From positions 3,534,001-3,598,000 of the forward strand of contig NZ_CP014782.1 of NCBI RefSeq assembly GCF_002005305.1: a stretch of DNA of 64,000 nucleotides. Direction: 5' to 3'. Both the position numbers and the translations under genes were made by a program. The notes below the pieces were generated by a model. The model ran no database searches, was not told the origin of the DNA, and saw nothing but the letters and a program-made list of their open reading frames with translations. Positions 53,414 to 61,921 of the stretch are shown here, in pieces (position 1 is the first letter of the stretch; each line of letters begins with the position of its first letter). The DNA comes from Shewanella psychrophila (GTDB taxonomy: Bacteria > Pseudomonadota > Gammaproteobacteria > Enterobacterales > Shewanellaceae).

Positions 53414-54253
53414 CTATTTGACTGCTTTTTTATGAGTTGCGTAAAGCAATAGACATCCCGCCAGCAAGACGAGATCCTTCACTATAAACTGACCACTCCC
53501 GGTTAGTAGTGGGAATCCTTGGCTCACCTCATAGGCCGGTAAGCTGATAATAAAGGTCTGGGTCGCCAGAAAGGTCAGGGCTGCTACCACTAAACCCAAT
53601 GTCCGAGCCCAATTATATTTACTGCCAATAATAAGACCAAAGACAGCAACTAACTCAATTAATCCGATAAAATATGAACCATGAAGCACACTAAATAGAT
53701 CATAAATCCAGCTAAACAATGGGCTCGTCGCCATTAATCTCTCGATACCATCGGCTTCGAACTGAGTAAATTTCATTCCGCCTATCCATAGCATCACCAA
53801 TACCACACCGGTCCAGATAACCTTAAGTGAGAAGCGGTTTATCTTTTTATCATCACCATAATGAGAGGCGATAAAAGCAGATACACCAGCTATCGCTAGG
53901 TACTTAATCAATCCCTGTCCAGCGCCTATAGCAGGAAATCCGCCCAGACTATCGATCCAAACCGGGTGAGTAAATAGCATCGACATAGGTATCAAGGCCA
54001 ATAGCGAATACAGATAAAGAACTCTCTGGCTCAGTTTATGCCTAGGAAAGATTAACGCAACAATCCCAATTAGCTGCATGACGCCTAACAACGCCGATAG
54101 CCAAGTAAGCTCAGGCAAGCCTATGCCCGTGAGTTGTTTATTAAAATAACCAGCATCGAGGGCTGTAAAGCGATTCATCGCTGTCGTTAACAGGAAGAGT
54201 CCTAATAACACGCGGGCAAGGACTAACGCAGGTATAGGTTTAATCTCTAGCAT
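53414..54253 (-). CDS. DoxX-like/DUF417 (RclC/YkgB-type) fused membrane protein
   Basis: 279 residues from ATG 54253 (GGAG 7 bp upstream). About eight hydrophobic segments. The N-terminal half (about 8-135) resembles a DoxX-type four-helix membrane unit. The C-terminal half begins with WIGGMKFTQFEADGIERLMA, almost the signature of DUF417/YkgB (RclC), followed by SPLFSWIYDLFS and SGQFIVKDLVLLAGCLLL. E. coli RclC, of ~197 residues, belongs to the reactive-chlorine response. This protein is longer because of the extra N-terminal unit. Function unknown; inner membrane. Alone between a shared terminator and the divergent creD. Confidence 0.8.
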   Translation of the reverse strand: MLEIKPIPALVLARVLLGLFLLTTAMNRFTALDAGYFNKQLTGIGLPELTWLSALLGVMQLIGIVALIFPRHKLSQRVLYLYSLLALIPMSMLFTHPVWIDSLGGFPAIGAGQGLIKYLAIAGVSAFIASHYGDDKKINRFSLKVIWTGVVLVMLWIGGMKFTQFEADGIERLMATSPLFSWIYDLFSVLHGSYFIGLIELVAVFGLIIGSKYNWARTLGLVVAALTFLATQTFIISLPAYEVSQGFPLLTGSGQFIVKDLVLLAGCLLLYATHKKAVK

Positions 54254-54469
54254 TTCAGTCTCCAATTAAGATGCAGCATTAGACCCATAAATTGAAGGAG
54301 CTATTTCATCGAGAACGAAAGAAAAATATATCTCACACATTAATACCAATCCTAGCTCCTCAATTCCTCACCAGATTGCCTTTTTCTCGCCACCATTGAA
54401 CACAGCTTAGCCCCCATATTCATGCAATATTCTGTTCAAATGGTGTCTATCACATTAGAGGGAATTTTC

Positions 54470-55849
54470 ATGTTAGATCTTTTTACTTCAGCTAAAACTA
54501 ATCTTACCCATAAAATACTACTGGTTGCGCTCGTATCTATTTTGTCACTCATTCCATTGGGCATGGTAATGGACATGGTTTGGGAAAGAGAGGCCCTATA
54601 CCATCAAGTGGTGGAGGAAATAGGCCAATCCTGGGGAGAGCGACAGCAGATCTCCGGGCCAGCCCTGGTCGTACCCTATACCTATCGAGTCGTACAAGAG
54701 ACGGTCAATGACGAAGGCAAGGTCAGAAAATTTACCAGCACCTATCAAAATGAATTGGTGATCTTACCTAAACAGCTAGCGCTAAATATCGACCTCACAC
54801 ATGATTTTCGTTCCAGAGGCATATTTCAATCTCTGGTCTACAATGCACGTCTCACTGGCACCGCAAACTTCGAGCTAGCCCCAGCTAAGGTGCCAAACCT
54901 GTCTAAGTTCGATATTGAAAATGCCCGTATCGTCTTCGGCATATCAGCCAATCAAGCCATAGATAAAATAGAGAATTTCGAACTTAAAAGTGAATCTACC
55001 GGGGAGTTGATCGCACAATCCAGCATAATGTCGGGCACGGGACTGTCGAATCAGATTGGACTGGAGCGGGGCTTCCACCAGCCCGTTAAACTGGAAAGTG
55101 GACAGCAGAAATTAATCTTAAATTTTGCTGTCAAACTAAGGGGTTCACAATCTATCAGCGCACTGCCTCTGGGTGAGCAGACAAGTATCAAGATCACCGC
55201 CGATTGGCCTCACCCCAGTTTCAAGGGAATACTTCCGGCACATAGAGAAGTCACTAAGCAAGGCTTCAGTGCTAGTTGGGAAGTCAGCCATCTCAGCCGT
55301 AATTTCCCTCAAGTATTTAGCAAAAACCAAGAGATCAACTTAAGAGAGATAGAGGCAAACACAGTACTGTTCGAACCCGTCACCCACTACGGAAAGATAG
55401 AGCGTTCTGTGAAATACGGTCTACTATTTATTGTGCTGAGCTTCATCGTGTTACTGATCTTTGAACTCGGTCAGAAGACCAGACTTAGTCTGATACAATA
55501 TCTGCTAGTGGGCTGTGCTATGACACTATTTTATCTCTTGCTACTGTCTCTGTCAGAGCACTTAATCTTCTCACTGGCTTACATCATAGCGGCCAGCATC
55601 CCCGTTATTTCAGTTTCGGCCTATGTTGCAAGTGCTACATCCTGTATCAAACGCGGTGGGATCATGTCAGCCATGTTGATTGCCCTGTATACTGTGCTCT
55701 ACTCCATTCTCAAGCTGGAAGATTATGCCCTGCTAATGGGAACAGGACTTTTAGTGGTCATCATGTTAATCCTCATGTTTGTCACTCGAAGGACGGGGCA
55801 AGCGCTTTTAAACTCAGATAGGACCGATAAAACCAACTTATCAGATTAA
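54470..55849 (+). CDS. creD: CreD-like inner membrane protein
   Basis: 459 residues from ATG 54470 (GAGGGA 7 bp upstream; frame open to 54422 but without a site). One N-terminal helix (LLVALVSILSLIPLGMV), a conserved WGERQQISGPALVVPY motif, a large periplasmic domain, then a C-terminal block of about five helices from SVKYGLLFIVLSFIVLLIFE onward. CreD (Cet) is linked to the CreBC two-component regulon and to colicin tolerance and envelope traits; biochemical function is not known. No creBC genes are present in the window. Confidence 0.9.
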   Translation: MLDLFTSAKTNLTHKILLVALVSILSLIPLGMVMDMVWEREALYHQVVEEIGQSWGERQQISGPALVVPYTYRVVQETVNDEGKVRKFTSTYQNELVILPKQLALNIDLTHDFRSRGIFQSLVYNARLTGTANFELAPAKVPNLSKFDIENARIVFGISANQAIDKIENFELKSESTGELIAQSSIMSGTGLSNQIGLERGFHQPVKLESGQQKLILNFAVKLRGSQSISALPLGEQTSIKITADWPHPSFKGILPAHREVTKQGFSASWEVSHLSRNFPQVFSKNQEINLREIEANTVLFEPVTHYGKIERSVKYGLLFIVLSFIVLLIFELGQKTRLSLIQYLLVGCAMTLFYLLLLSLSEHLIFSLAYIIAASIPVISVSAYVASATSCIKRGGIMSAMLIALYTVLYSILKLEDYALLMGTGLLVVIMLILMFVTRRTGQALLNSDRTDKTNLSD

Positions 55850-55877
55850 CGATATTTAATTGATATATTGCAAACTG

Positions 55878-55908
55878 GGCTAGCTTGCCGCGAATGCACA
55901 AGTTAGCC
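55878..55908 (+). terminator. Possible weak hairpin after creD
   Basis: GGCTAGCTTG (55878-55887) / CAAGTTAGCC (55899-55908), one G-T pair, 11-nt loop, no T run. May be a transcript-end structure between creD and pgpB. Confidence 0.3.
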
Positions 55909-55937
55909 TACGCACTTTTAAAAATGAGGCCACACCG

Positions 55938-56738
55938 TTGAAGCTTCCGTTCTCCTTTAAGTCTTCCGTGCTAATTCCTATGATGCTTGGCTGGTTAATA
56001 CTGCTTATCATACCCGGCATATTGTTTGTCTTTGACATATCTTTATTTCCCTTGCTATCTCTCGATTCAACTGCGGCAGAAACACTATTTTGGATAACCT
56101 CGAGTGGCACGATTCCCTATGGCGTAGCGACAATACTCTTAGTGTTACTCCTTAGCTATCGAAGACTGGAGCGCTCAAGGTTTTTTAGCCTATTTTTCAC
56201 TATCTCACTGAGCATGTGTACCATACTCGGACTCAGCCATTATCTTAAACCACTCTTCAACGAAGCGCGCCCTAATGCAGTCTGGCTAGAGCAGCATTAC
56301 CTGCTGAATACCGACAACTTTTACTCTCTGTCTAAAGCTGAACGCAAAGAACAGATGATGGCAGCAGTCAATCAAATTGAACACGCCGACACAGAAATCA
56401 CCTTAGCCCCATTAGTTAAACAACATTGGCAACACGAAGTTGATTTCTCCTTTCCGTCTGGGCACACCTTGCTTGCTATCACCTTGACCATGGTTACCAG
56501 CTATTACCTCCTTTTAGCAGGTAATATATGGATACCCAGCTTGCTCTTTTTCTGGAGTATTTCCATGGGGTTCAGCCGAATGCTACTGGGAATGCATTGG
56601 AGCCAAGATGTACTCGCCTCTACGCTACTCGGCGGAATAATCGGACTGGTCAGCCTATTCGCTATTCACAAGACGTTTCCTTTCATCTGGTCACTCTCAA
56701 CCAAATTAGTTTCACAACGAAGAAAAGCTAATCAGTAG
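55938..56738 (+). CDS. pgpB: PAP2-family phosphatase, PgpB type
   Basis: 266 residues, TTG start at 55938 with GAGG 9 bp upstream. Six hydrophobic segments. PAP2 motifs: K104-x6-RP (KPLFNEARPNAVWLE), PSGH at 173-176 (FSFPSGHT) and SR213-x5-H220-x3-D224 (SRMLLGMHWSQDVLAS). NFYSLSKAERKEQM between motifs 1 and 2 matches E. coli PgpB, which removes phosphate from phosphatidylglycerophosphate and undecaprenyl diphosphate at the periplasmic face. Contributes to lipid carrier recycling. Confidence 0.9.
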   Translation: MKLPFSFKSSVLIPMMLGWLILLIIPGILFVFDISLFPLLSLDSTAAETLFWITSSGTIPYGVATILLVLLLSYRRLERSRFFSLFFTISLSMCTILGLSHYLKPLFNEARPNAVWLEQHYLLNTDNFYSLSKAERKEQMMAAVNQIEHADTEITLAPLVKQHWQHEVDFSFPSGHTLLAITLTMVTSYYLLLAGNIWIPSLLFFWSISMGFSRMLLGMHWSQDVLASTLLGGIIGLVSLFAIHKTFPFIWSLSTKLVSQRRKANQ

Positions 56739-56857
56739 TCATAACTATGCCAAAGAGGTAAACACTTCTCTTTGGCTACCTACAGCTTGATAGAATGGGA
56801 TATCATTAGTCACAGACATCTTGGTTTATATCTTCCTTAGACACAAACGAGCTCCCT

Positions 56858-57334
56858 ATGGCAGAACTGCAACTCGACAAAATTGATTTAGATATCTTAC
56901 GCCTGCTGCAGAGCAAGGGACGACTCTCCAATCAGGAACTCGCCGAAAAGGTGGGTTTATCCCCCTCTCCCTGCTCCCGCAGAGTGAAAGCCATGGAGGA
57001 ATCAGGCTTTATCTCAGGCTATGCCACCATACTATCTGCCGAGCATTTTAATTTGTCACTCACAGCTTATGTGCAGGTACGCTTAGAGAAGCATGCGAAA
57101 GCGATTCTGGAGTCCTTTGAAGCTAAGGTAAGCAGCTATGATGAAGTACAGGAGTGCTGTCTACTCACGGGCAGTGATGCTGATTATCAGCTGAAAGTAT
57201 TGGTAGAAGATATGAACCAGTTCAAACTATTCCTACTCGATAAATTAACCACACATCCCCATATAGCTGGGGTGCATTCAAGCTTTGTATTGAAACAAGT
57301 GAAAAGCCAAACCAGCATTCCGCTACCTAATTAG
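56858..57334 (+). CDS. Lrp/AsnC family transcriptional regulator
   Basis: 158 residues. N-terminal HTH (about 7-60: LDKIDLDILRLLQSKGRLSN, then QELAEKVGLSPSPCSRRVKAMEESG) and a C-terminal RAM domain (about 70-150) that senses small molecules, usually amino acids. It is transcribed ahead of an NSS amino-acid transporter, 250 bp away, which may be its target. Divides from true Lrp in sequence, so no specific symbol is given. Confidence 0.9.
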   Translation: MAELQLDKIDLDILRLLQSKGRLSNQELAEKVGLSPSPCSRRVKAMEESGFISGYATILSAEHFNLSLTAYVQVRLEKHAKAILESFEAKVSSYDEVQECCLLTGSDADYQLKVLVEDMNQFKLFLLDKLTTHPHIAGVHSSFVLKQVKSQTSIPLPN

Positions 57335-57584
57335 CCTAATTTATGGCTCATCGATCGCAAAAATGAAGAAAGTTGAATACGCAATATTCTTGCGTATCAC
57401 AGGACTCAGATAGACCTGTCACAATATAATCTCAAAAAAAGTATCACCAACGAATATAACTACTACTCAAAGTTTATTTATTAGAATATACAATCCAAAA
57501 TGTAAGATTCACTGACATAAACCTACATTGACCAGCTAAAATAAAAGACTATGATGCGTCCTCATCAAAAAGTGAGAGATAAGC
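57335..57584 (+). promoter_or_regulatory. Leader of the NSS transporter
   Basis: 250 bp, A/T-rich, no ORF. It contains GAATACGCAATATTCTTGCGTATC (positions 57377-57400), a near-palindrome with arms ATACGCAA / TTGCGTAT (57379-57386 / 57392-57399) around TATTC. This is a good candidate operator, possibly for the adjacent Lrp-type regulator. Confidence 0.45.
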
Positions 57585-58943
57585 ATGAGTTCCACAGACA
57601 CAAATCATTTCAGCTCAAGACTAGGTTTTATTATGGCCGCCGCAGGATCCGCCGTCGGTGTCGGTAATATCTGGGGGTTTCCAACACAAGCCGCCACTCA
57701 TGGCGGAGGCGCGTTTCTCTTAGTTTATCTGGTGCTTATCGTCATCTTAGGTTATCCCATGCTCGTCGCTGAACTGATGATCGGCCGTCATGGCCAGACT
57801 AACCCTGCCGATGCTATGGGCAAGATAGGCTCCGGCCCAGTAAGCCGTAACATAGGTAAACTGATAGGCTTCACCTCTATCGTTACCGCGACCTTGATCT
57901 GTACCTTCTATACCATTCTATCCGGCTGGTTCGTCAGCTTTTCTCTCGCCCCGATAGCTAAGATATTAGGATTCTCACAGGCTTCAGCCTGGCTGATGGA
58001 TTTCTCACTATCCCGAAATTTAGTCTTTACTACTATCTTCATCTTGATGGTGACTTGGGTGATACGTCAGGGAGTACAACAGGGAATCGAGCGTTGGTCG
58101 AAACGTTTAATGCCTCTGCTGCTATGCATCTTAGTCTTAGGTGTTGTCTATATCCTGACTCTACCCGGCGCCATGACAGGCCTCGAAGTATTACTCGTCC
58201 CTGACTTCTCACAAATCTGGGATGCTGATGTACTCGTCGGAGCCCTAGGACAAACCTTTTTCTCACTGACCATAGGCACTGGTGCCATGATGGTCTATGG
58301 CGCATATCTGAACCAAAAAGAGAACATAGGTAAGCTCACCGCTTATGTAACTTTAATGGACACAAGTGTGGCCTTCTTAGCCGCCCTGATGATCATTCCC
58401 GCCATGTATGTGGCGCAGCATAACGGCGTACAGATCTTCGCCGCCGATGGCAGCCTGCTTAATTCTGATACCTTAGTCTTCACCGTACTACCTGCGTTAT
58501 TCGATACCTTAGGTGGCAACCTGCAATACCTGCTGGCCTTCGTATTCTTCGTTTTGATGACTATTGCAGGACTGACATCGGCTATTTCTATCGTCGAGGT
58601 GCCCACCAGCTACCTGATGGAGAAAAAAGAAATAGGCCGCAACAAAGCTACCTACTTGATAGGTGCCTTAATTATGGTGCTGTCGTTGACTCTAGTATGG
58701 AATTTCGAGGAGTTATTTAGCTTTATGATCACCCTGACCACAGAGAGGGCTCAACCACTCATAGCTCTGGGTATCGCCATCTATTTAGGCTGGGTATGGC
58801 AACGTAACGACCTACTTAAAGAGATCCAGGCTCAGGAAGGAGCTGATAGCAACAGTCTATTCTGGCGTCTATGGCCTATCTATGTGAAATTTGTCTGCCC
58901 ACTGCTCATCATATTGATCATAGTGCAGCTATTTAACTCTTAG
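57585..58943 (+). CDS. Sodium-dependent amino acid transporter (NSS/SNF family)
   Basis: 452 residues with about 11 helices. Helix 1 RLGFIMAAAGSAVGVGNIWGFP has the unwound GxVGxGNIWxFP motif that binds sodium and substrate. Helix 6/7 region FFSLTIGTGAMMVYGAYLN and helix 8 FVLMTIAGLTSAISIVEVP are also typical. This LeuT-fold subfamily (MhsT-like) imports hydrophobic or aromatic amino acids with Na+. Solitary gene after the Lrp-type regulator. Exact substrate cannot be read from sequence. Confidence 0.92.
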   Translation: MSSTDTNHFSSRLGFIMAAAGSAVGVGNIWGFPTQAATHGGGAFLLVYLVLIVILGYPMLVAELMIGRHGQTNPADAMGKIGSGPVSRNIGKLIGFTSIVTATLICTFYTILSGWFVSFSLAPIAKILGFSQASAWLMDFSLSRNLVFTTIFILMVTWVIRQGVQQGIERWSKRLMPLLLCILVLGVVYILTLPGAMTGLEVLLVPDFSQIWDADVLVGALGQTFFSLTIGTGAMMVYGAYLNQKENIGKLTAYVTLMDTSVAFLAALMIIPAMYVAQHNGVQIFAADGSLLNSDTLVFTVLPALFDTLGGNLQYLLAFVFFVLMTIAGLTSAISIVEVPTSYLMEKKEIGRNKATYLIGALIMVLSLTLVWNFEELFSFMITLTTERAQPLIALGIAIYLGWVWQRNDLLKEIQAQEGADSNSLFWRLWPIYVKFVCPLLIILIIVQLFNS

Positions 58944-58952
58944 TCGAAGTAA

Positions 58953-58984
58953 ACGGCTCCCCATATTGGATTATGGAGAGCCGT
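58953..58984 (+). terminator. Terminator-like hairpin after the NSS transporter
   Basis: ACGGCTC-C-CCATA (58953-58965) / TATGG-A-GAGCCGT (58972-58984) with one mismatch and a TTGGAT loop. Lacks a T run. Confidence 0.45.
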
Positions 58985-59054
58985 CATTCATCATTGCTAA
59001 ACCATTAAGCGGTCTAATTAAAACCAGTGCAGCAGCACTAAGCTATATCCAGTG

Positions 59055-59681
59055 TCACTTCAACTTAATTTCAATCTTGTAAATACCTATCATATGCCAC
59101 CGTTTCAGCACTGGTTTGTCCATTATCCCGTGTTGCTTGCGTGCATATTGCACCGATGCATTCAACTCCTGTACCTCATGACAAGACACACACTGTTCAC
59201 TGGTGGCCGTATCCGCTGACATATAGGTCAAGTAATCGACTCCATTTTTATCACTGATGTAAAGATAGGGTTGCCATCTCATCTCCTTCACATTTGTCGC
59301 TGCATTCTGTTGTTCCATTAAGAATGTCCACCCAGCCCTTTCTTGGCTATCGACCAACCGACTCTCTTCATTGACAAAATATTTGCTCTTGAGATGAATA
59401 ATTATTTCATTTTGAGACTCTCTATTTAATTCTTTTCCTATCTCTTTGATCAACTGAGCTGGCAAGGGAGCAAACCCCTTATAATGGGCATAATCTTTTA
59501 TGGATCCGGTACCATCTTCGAATAATTTATTACTTACTTCGGAGGTATAAACCTTCCGAGTCGATATCAAGATATCTTTAATCGCATCAGCTATTCTCAC
59601 CTCGGGCAGATCATCCATTTCTTGGGAGTATGCCGGACTTAAAAAGACGACCAGCAGCAATAATATCAATTCTTGTTTCAT
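59055..59681 (-). CDS. Periplasmic c-type haem protein with Tll0287-like (DUF3365) domain
   Basis: 208 residues. Signal peptide (about 1-19, LILLLLVVFLSPAYSQ). DUF3365/Tll0287-like domain with a covalent haem motif CVSCH at residues 164-168, preceded by TYMSADTAT. Such domains occur alone or as sensor modules in multi-haem-rich bacteria such as Shewanella; several sense redox state or ligands. Here there is no fused output domain, so it may be a small electron carrier or sensor partner. No operon partner: flanking genes are further than 100 bp. Confidence 0.8.
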   Translation of the reverse strand: MKQELILLLLVVFLSPAYSQEMDDLPEVRIADAIKDILISTRKVYTSEVSNKLFEDGTGSIKDYAHYKGFAPLPAQLIKEIGKELNRESQNEIIIHLKSKYFVNEESRLVDSQERAGWTFLMEQQNAATNVKEMRWQPYLYISDKNGVDYLTYMSADTATSEQCVSCHEVQELNASVQYARKQHGIMDKPVLKRWHMIGIYKIEIKLK

Positions 59682-59878
59682 CTATCGGCCTATGAGTTAG
59701 CGGGCAATCAAGCAAAGAAACTAGCTATGAATCAATAATAGACGAGAATAATAGCAATCGATATAAAGGGTTCTGCATGGCAGGCAAAACCTTGAAGATA
59801 AGCGAGAAATGTATCCCATAGATAATATCTGATTCGAATGGCAATCCCACAATCAGACTTCAAACAGACTCAACAGCG
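59682..59878. other. 197-bp gap without identifiable feature
   Basis: Lies between two minus-strand genes. No hairpin terminator, repeat or ORF stands out; it should include the promoter of the DUF3365 gene. Confidence 0.4.
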
Positions 59879-60487
59879 TTATGTATATTGCTTCAGAATC
59901 ATCTGTACCGCAGTGTTGGAAATCAATTCAACTTGCTGCTCGTCGGGAAATTCAGCCCCCTGTATAAGCTGAGGCCAGAAGCAAAATGCCTTGATCACCG
60001 CCATAAACTGCGTAACCACAATCTCAGGGGTCTGGGTCTTGAGTACGCCAGCATCCGCCGCCGAATAGAACCAACTCGTCAAAGGTGACTCCTGCTTATT
60101 GAACTCACTCATCGCATCCTGAATCAGTTCCGGGGAATGGATAGCCTCTGCAATGATCACCTTGGCCATAGAAAGAAAGGCTTCAGATCTAAGTTGAGAT
60201 ACTTCATGGGCGACTAGCTGCTTAAGTTGCTCTTCCAGTGAACGCTCGGCAGAAAAAGGCACATGCTCAAATGCACAAAGTAGTGACATCATCTCAACCA
60301 TGATCGCGCTAAACAAGGCATCTTTATTAGAAAAATGGTTGTAAACCGTACGCTTAGAGACCTCTGCTCGTTTAGCTATATCATCCATACTCGCCGACTG
60401 GAAGCCTTTAGTCTCAAACTCAGACTTAGCAGCCTGGATAATAGCTGCACGTTTTAATTCGGATCGGGATATTTTTTTCTCTTGCAT
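59879..60487 (-). CDS. TetR/AcrR family repressor, divergent to metallo-hydrolase
   Basis: 202 residues. HTH in MDDIAKRAEVSKRTVYNHFS (about 34-53), the TetR pattern, then an AefR-like C-terminal domain. It is transcribed away from the MBL-fold gene across a 120-bp interval with a strong inverted repeat, so it likely represses that gene and itself. Ligand unknown. Confidence 0.9.
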   Translation of the reverse strand: MQEKKISRSELKRAAIIQAAKSEFETKGFQSASMDDIAKRAEVSKRTVYNHFSNKDALFSAIMVEMMSLLCAFEHVPFSAERSLEEQLKQLVAHEVSQLRSEAFLSMAKVIIAEAIHSPELIQDAMSEFNKQESPLTSWFYSAADAGVLKTQTPEIVVTQFMAVIKAFCFWPQLIQGAEFPDEQQVELISNTAVQMILKQYT

Positions 60488-60538
60488 TTTCAGCTTCTTA
60501 TTTCATAAAAATCAGATGACCACCACTATATTACACTA

Positions 60539-60591
60539 ACCAGTTTACTTTTCAAAAACACAAAGTAAACTACACTGTATAGTTTACTTTA
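60539..60591. promoter_or_regulatory. Operator region with three AGTTTACTTT half-sites
   Basis: Perfect 11-bp inverted repeat AAAGTAAACTA (60562-60572) / TAGTTTACTTT (60580-60590) with a 7-bp spacer, plus another half-site AGTTTACTTT at 60542-60551, itself inverted relative to the first arm. Placed in the tetR/MBL divergent promoter region; the most likely binding site of the TetR protein. Confidence 0.8.
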
Positions 60592-60607
60592 ATTAAACAC
60601 ATTATTT

Positions 60608-61714
60608 ATGAAGCTAACGATAATAATCATCTGCTTGCTCATAGGAGGCTTTATGCTCACCACTACACAGTCAAAAACAGCTCAATCTGAGGCGATTAAC
60701 AGTTTAGCGTCGCACCATAATCTTGATGGTGGCTATATCAATACCGCTAAAGACTTCACTGAGAACACTGCAATTCTTCCATTACTAAAACGCTATATCA
60801 CTGAAGACCGCATCGATGCACAGCCAAAAAATTCCATCCCCCTCATTGAGCAAACTGCACATTCACTCGAGCAGCTTCCTCCCGAACAAGATAGCGTTAT
60901 TCGTCTTGGTCACTCGAGTATTTTTATTCAGATCTCAGGACAAAACTGGCTAATAGATCCTGTTTTTAGCAATAGAGCCTCACCTTTTAGTTTTGTCGGT
61001 CCTAAACGCTTCCATCAGCCCCCGATAAGTCTCGAATCCCTGCCACACATTGACGGCGTGATGATCTCTCACGATCACTATGATCATCTGGATAAGCAAA
61101 CAATCAAATATTTAACTAATAAGGTGAAACATTTTGTCGTCCCCCTAGGCGTAGATAAGCACTTGATAAAATGGGGAGTCCCCGCGACTCACATTCAGAG
61201 CCTGGATTGGTGGCAATCGGCACGGTTTGACGGTGTGACTTTAACCGCGACCCCGACCCAACACTTTTCAGGCCGCGGACTCTTCGATAAAAATGAGACT
61301 CTATGGGCCTCATATGTCATAGAGTCAGAGACACATAAACTCTTCTTTAGCGGAGATTCTGGCTATTTCGATGGTTTTAAACAGATAGGTGAACGCTTCG
61401 GGCCATTCGATTTAACCATGGTAGAAACGGGGGCCTACGATAAAGACTGGCCCTCGATTCATATGACACCGGAGCAGAGCCTGCAAGCCCATATAGACCT
61501 CAAAGGACATCAGATGATGCCGATACACAACGGCACCTTCGACTTGGCATTTCACAGCTGGTATGAACCGCTGAATCGTATAACCGATTTAGCGAAGCAA
61601 GAAAATGTAGATCTGTTGACTCCCATCATGGGGCAGATAATTTCTGTAGGAAAAACACCTGAAACATCAGCCTGGTGGGAGCATAAGCCTGAGAGGATAT
61701 CGGCTGCTGATTAA
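60608..61714 (+). CDS. MBL-fold metallo-hydrolase (NAPE-PLD/UlaG-like)
   Basis: 368 residues. N-terminal hydrophobic helix (about 3-19), probably a signal or anchor. Metal-binding HxHxDH at 155-160 (ISHDHYDHLD), later metal ligands in FSGDSGYFDGF and MPIHNGTF. VIRLGHSSIFIQISGQNWLI and PVFSNRASPFSFVGPKRF are hallmarks of the beta-lactamase-superfamily branch that includes NAPE-PLD and RomA-like proteins. Substrate unknown; hydrolysis of a phosphodiester or lipid is plausible. Regulated by the divergent TetR protein. Confidence 0.88.
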   Translation: MKLTIIIICLLIGGFMLTTTQSKTAQSEAINSLASHHNLDGGYINTAKDFTENTAILPLLKRYITEDRIDAQPKNSIPLIEQTAHSLEQLPPEQDSVIRLGHSSIFIQISGQNWLIDPVFSNRASPFSFVGPKRFHQPPISLESLPHIDGVMISHDHYDHLDKQTIKYLTNKVKHFVVPLGVDKHLIKWGVPATHIQSLDWWQSARFDGVTLTATPTQHFSGRGLFDKNETLWASYVIESETHKLFFSGDSGYFDGFKQIGERFGPFDLTMVETGAYDKDWPSIHMTPEQSLQAHIDLKGHQMMPIHNGTFDLAFHSWYEPLNRITDLAKQENVDLLTPIMGQIISVGKTPETSAWWEHKPERISAAD

Positions 61715-61829
61715 TTTTGAACCGCTATACTTGCTCTAACTATGGTTAGCATTAGGCCAAGATGATAAAGGCGATCGATTACGCTAACAACAAGCAGCAA
61801 AAAACCACAATAAACTTATTACACTAAGC

Positions 61830-61874
61830 CAGTATAAAGCAACTTAAGCATATTGCTTATGCAGCTTTATACTG
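61830..61874. terminator. Nested inverted repeat between convergent genes
   Basis: Outer arms CAGTATAAAGC (61830-61840) / GCTTTATACTG (61864-61874), 11 bp perfect; inner arms TAAGCA / TGCTTA (61845-61850 / 61854-61859). It lies between the MBL gene (+) and the aminotransferase (-), a natural bidirectional terminator position, though T runs are short. The gap 61715-61921 holds nothing else visible. Confidence 0.45.
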
Positions 61875-61921
61875 AAGCCTCATTTAATATTTACAGCAAA
61901 TTAGATGAAAATAGCTTCCAC

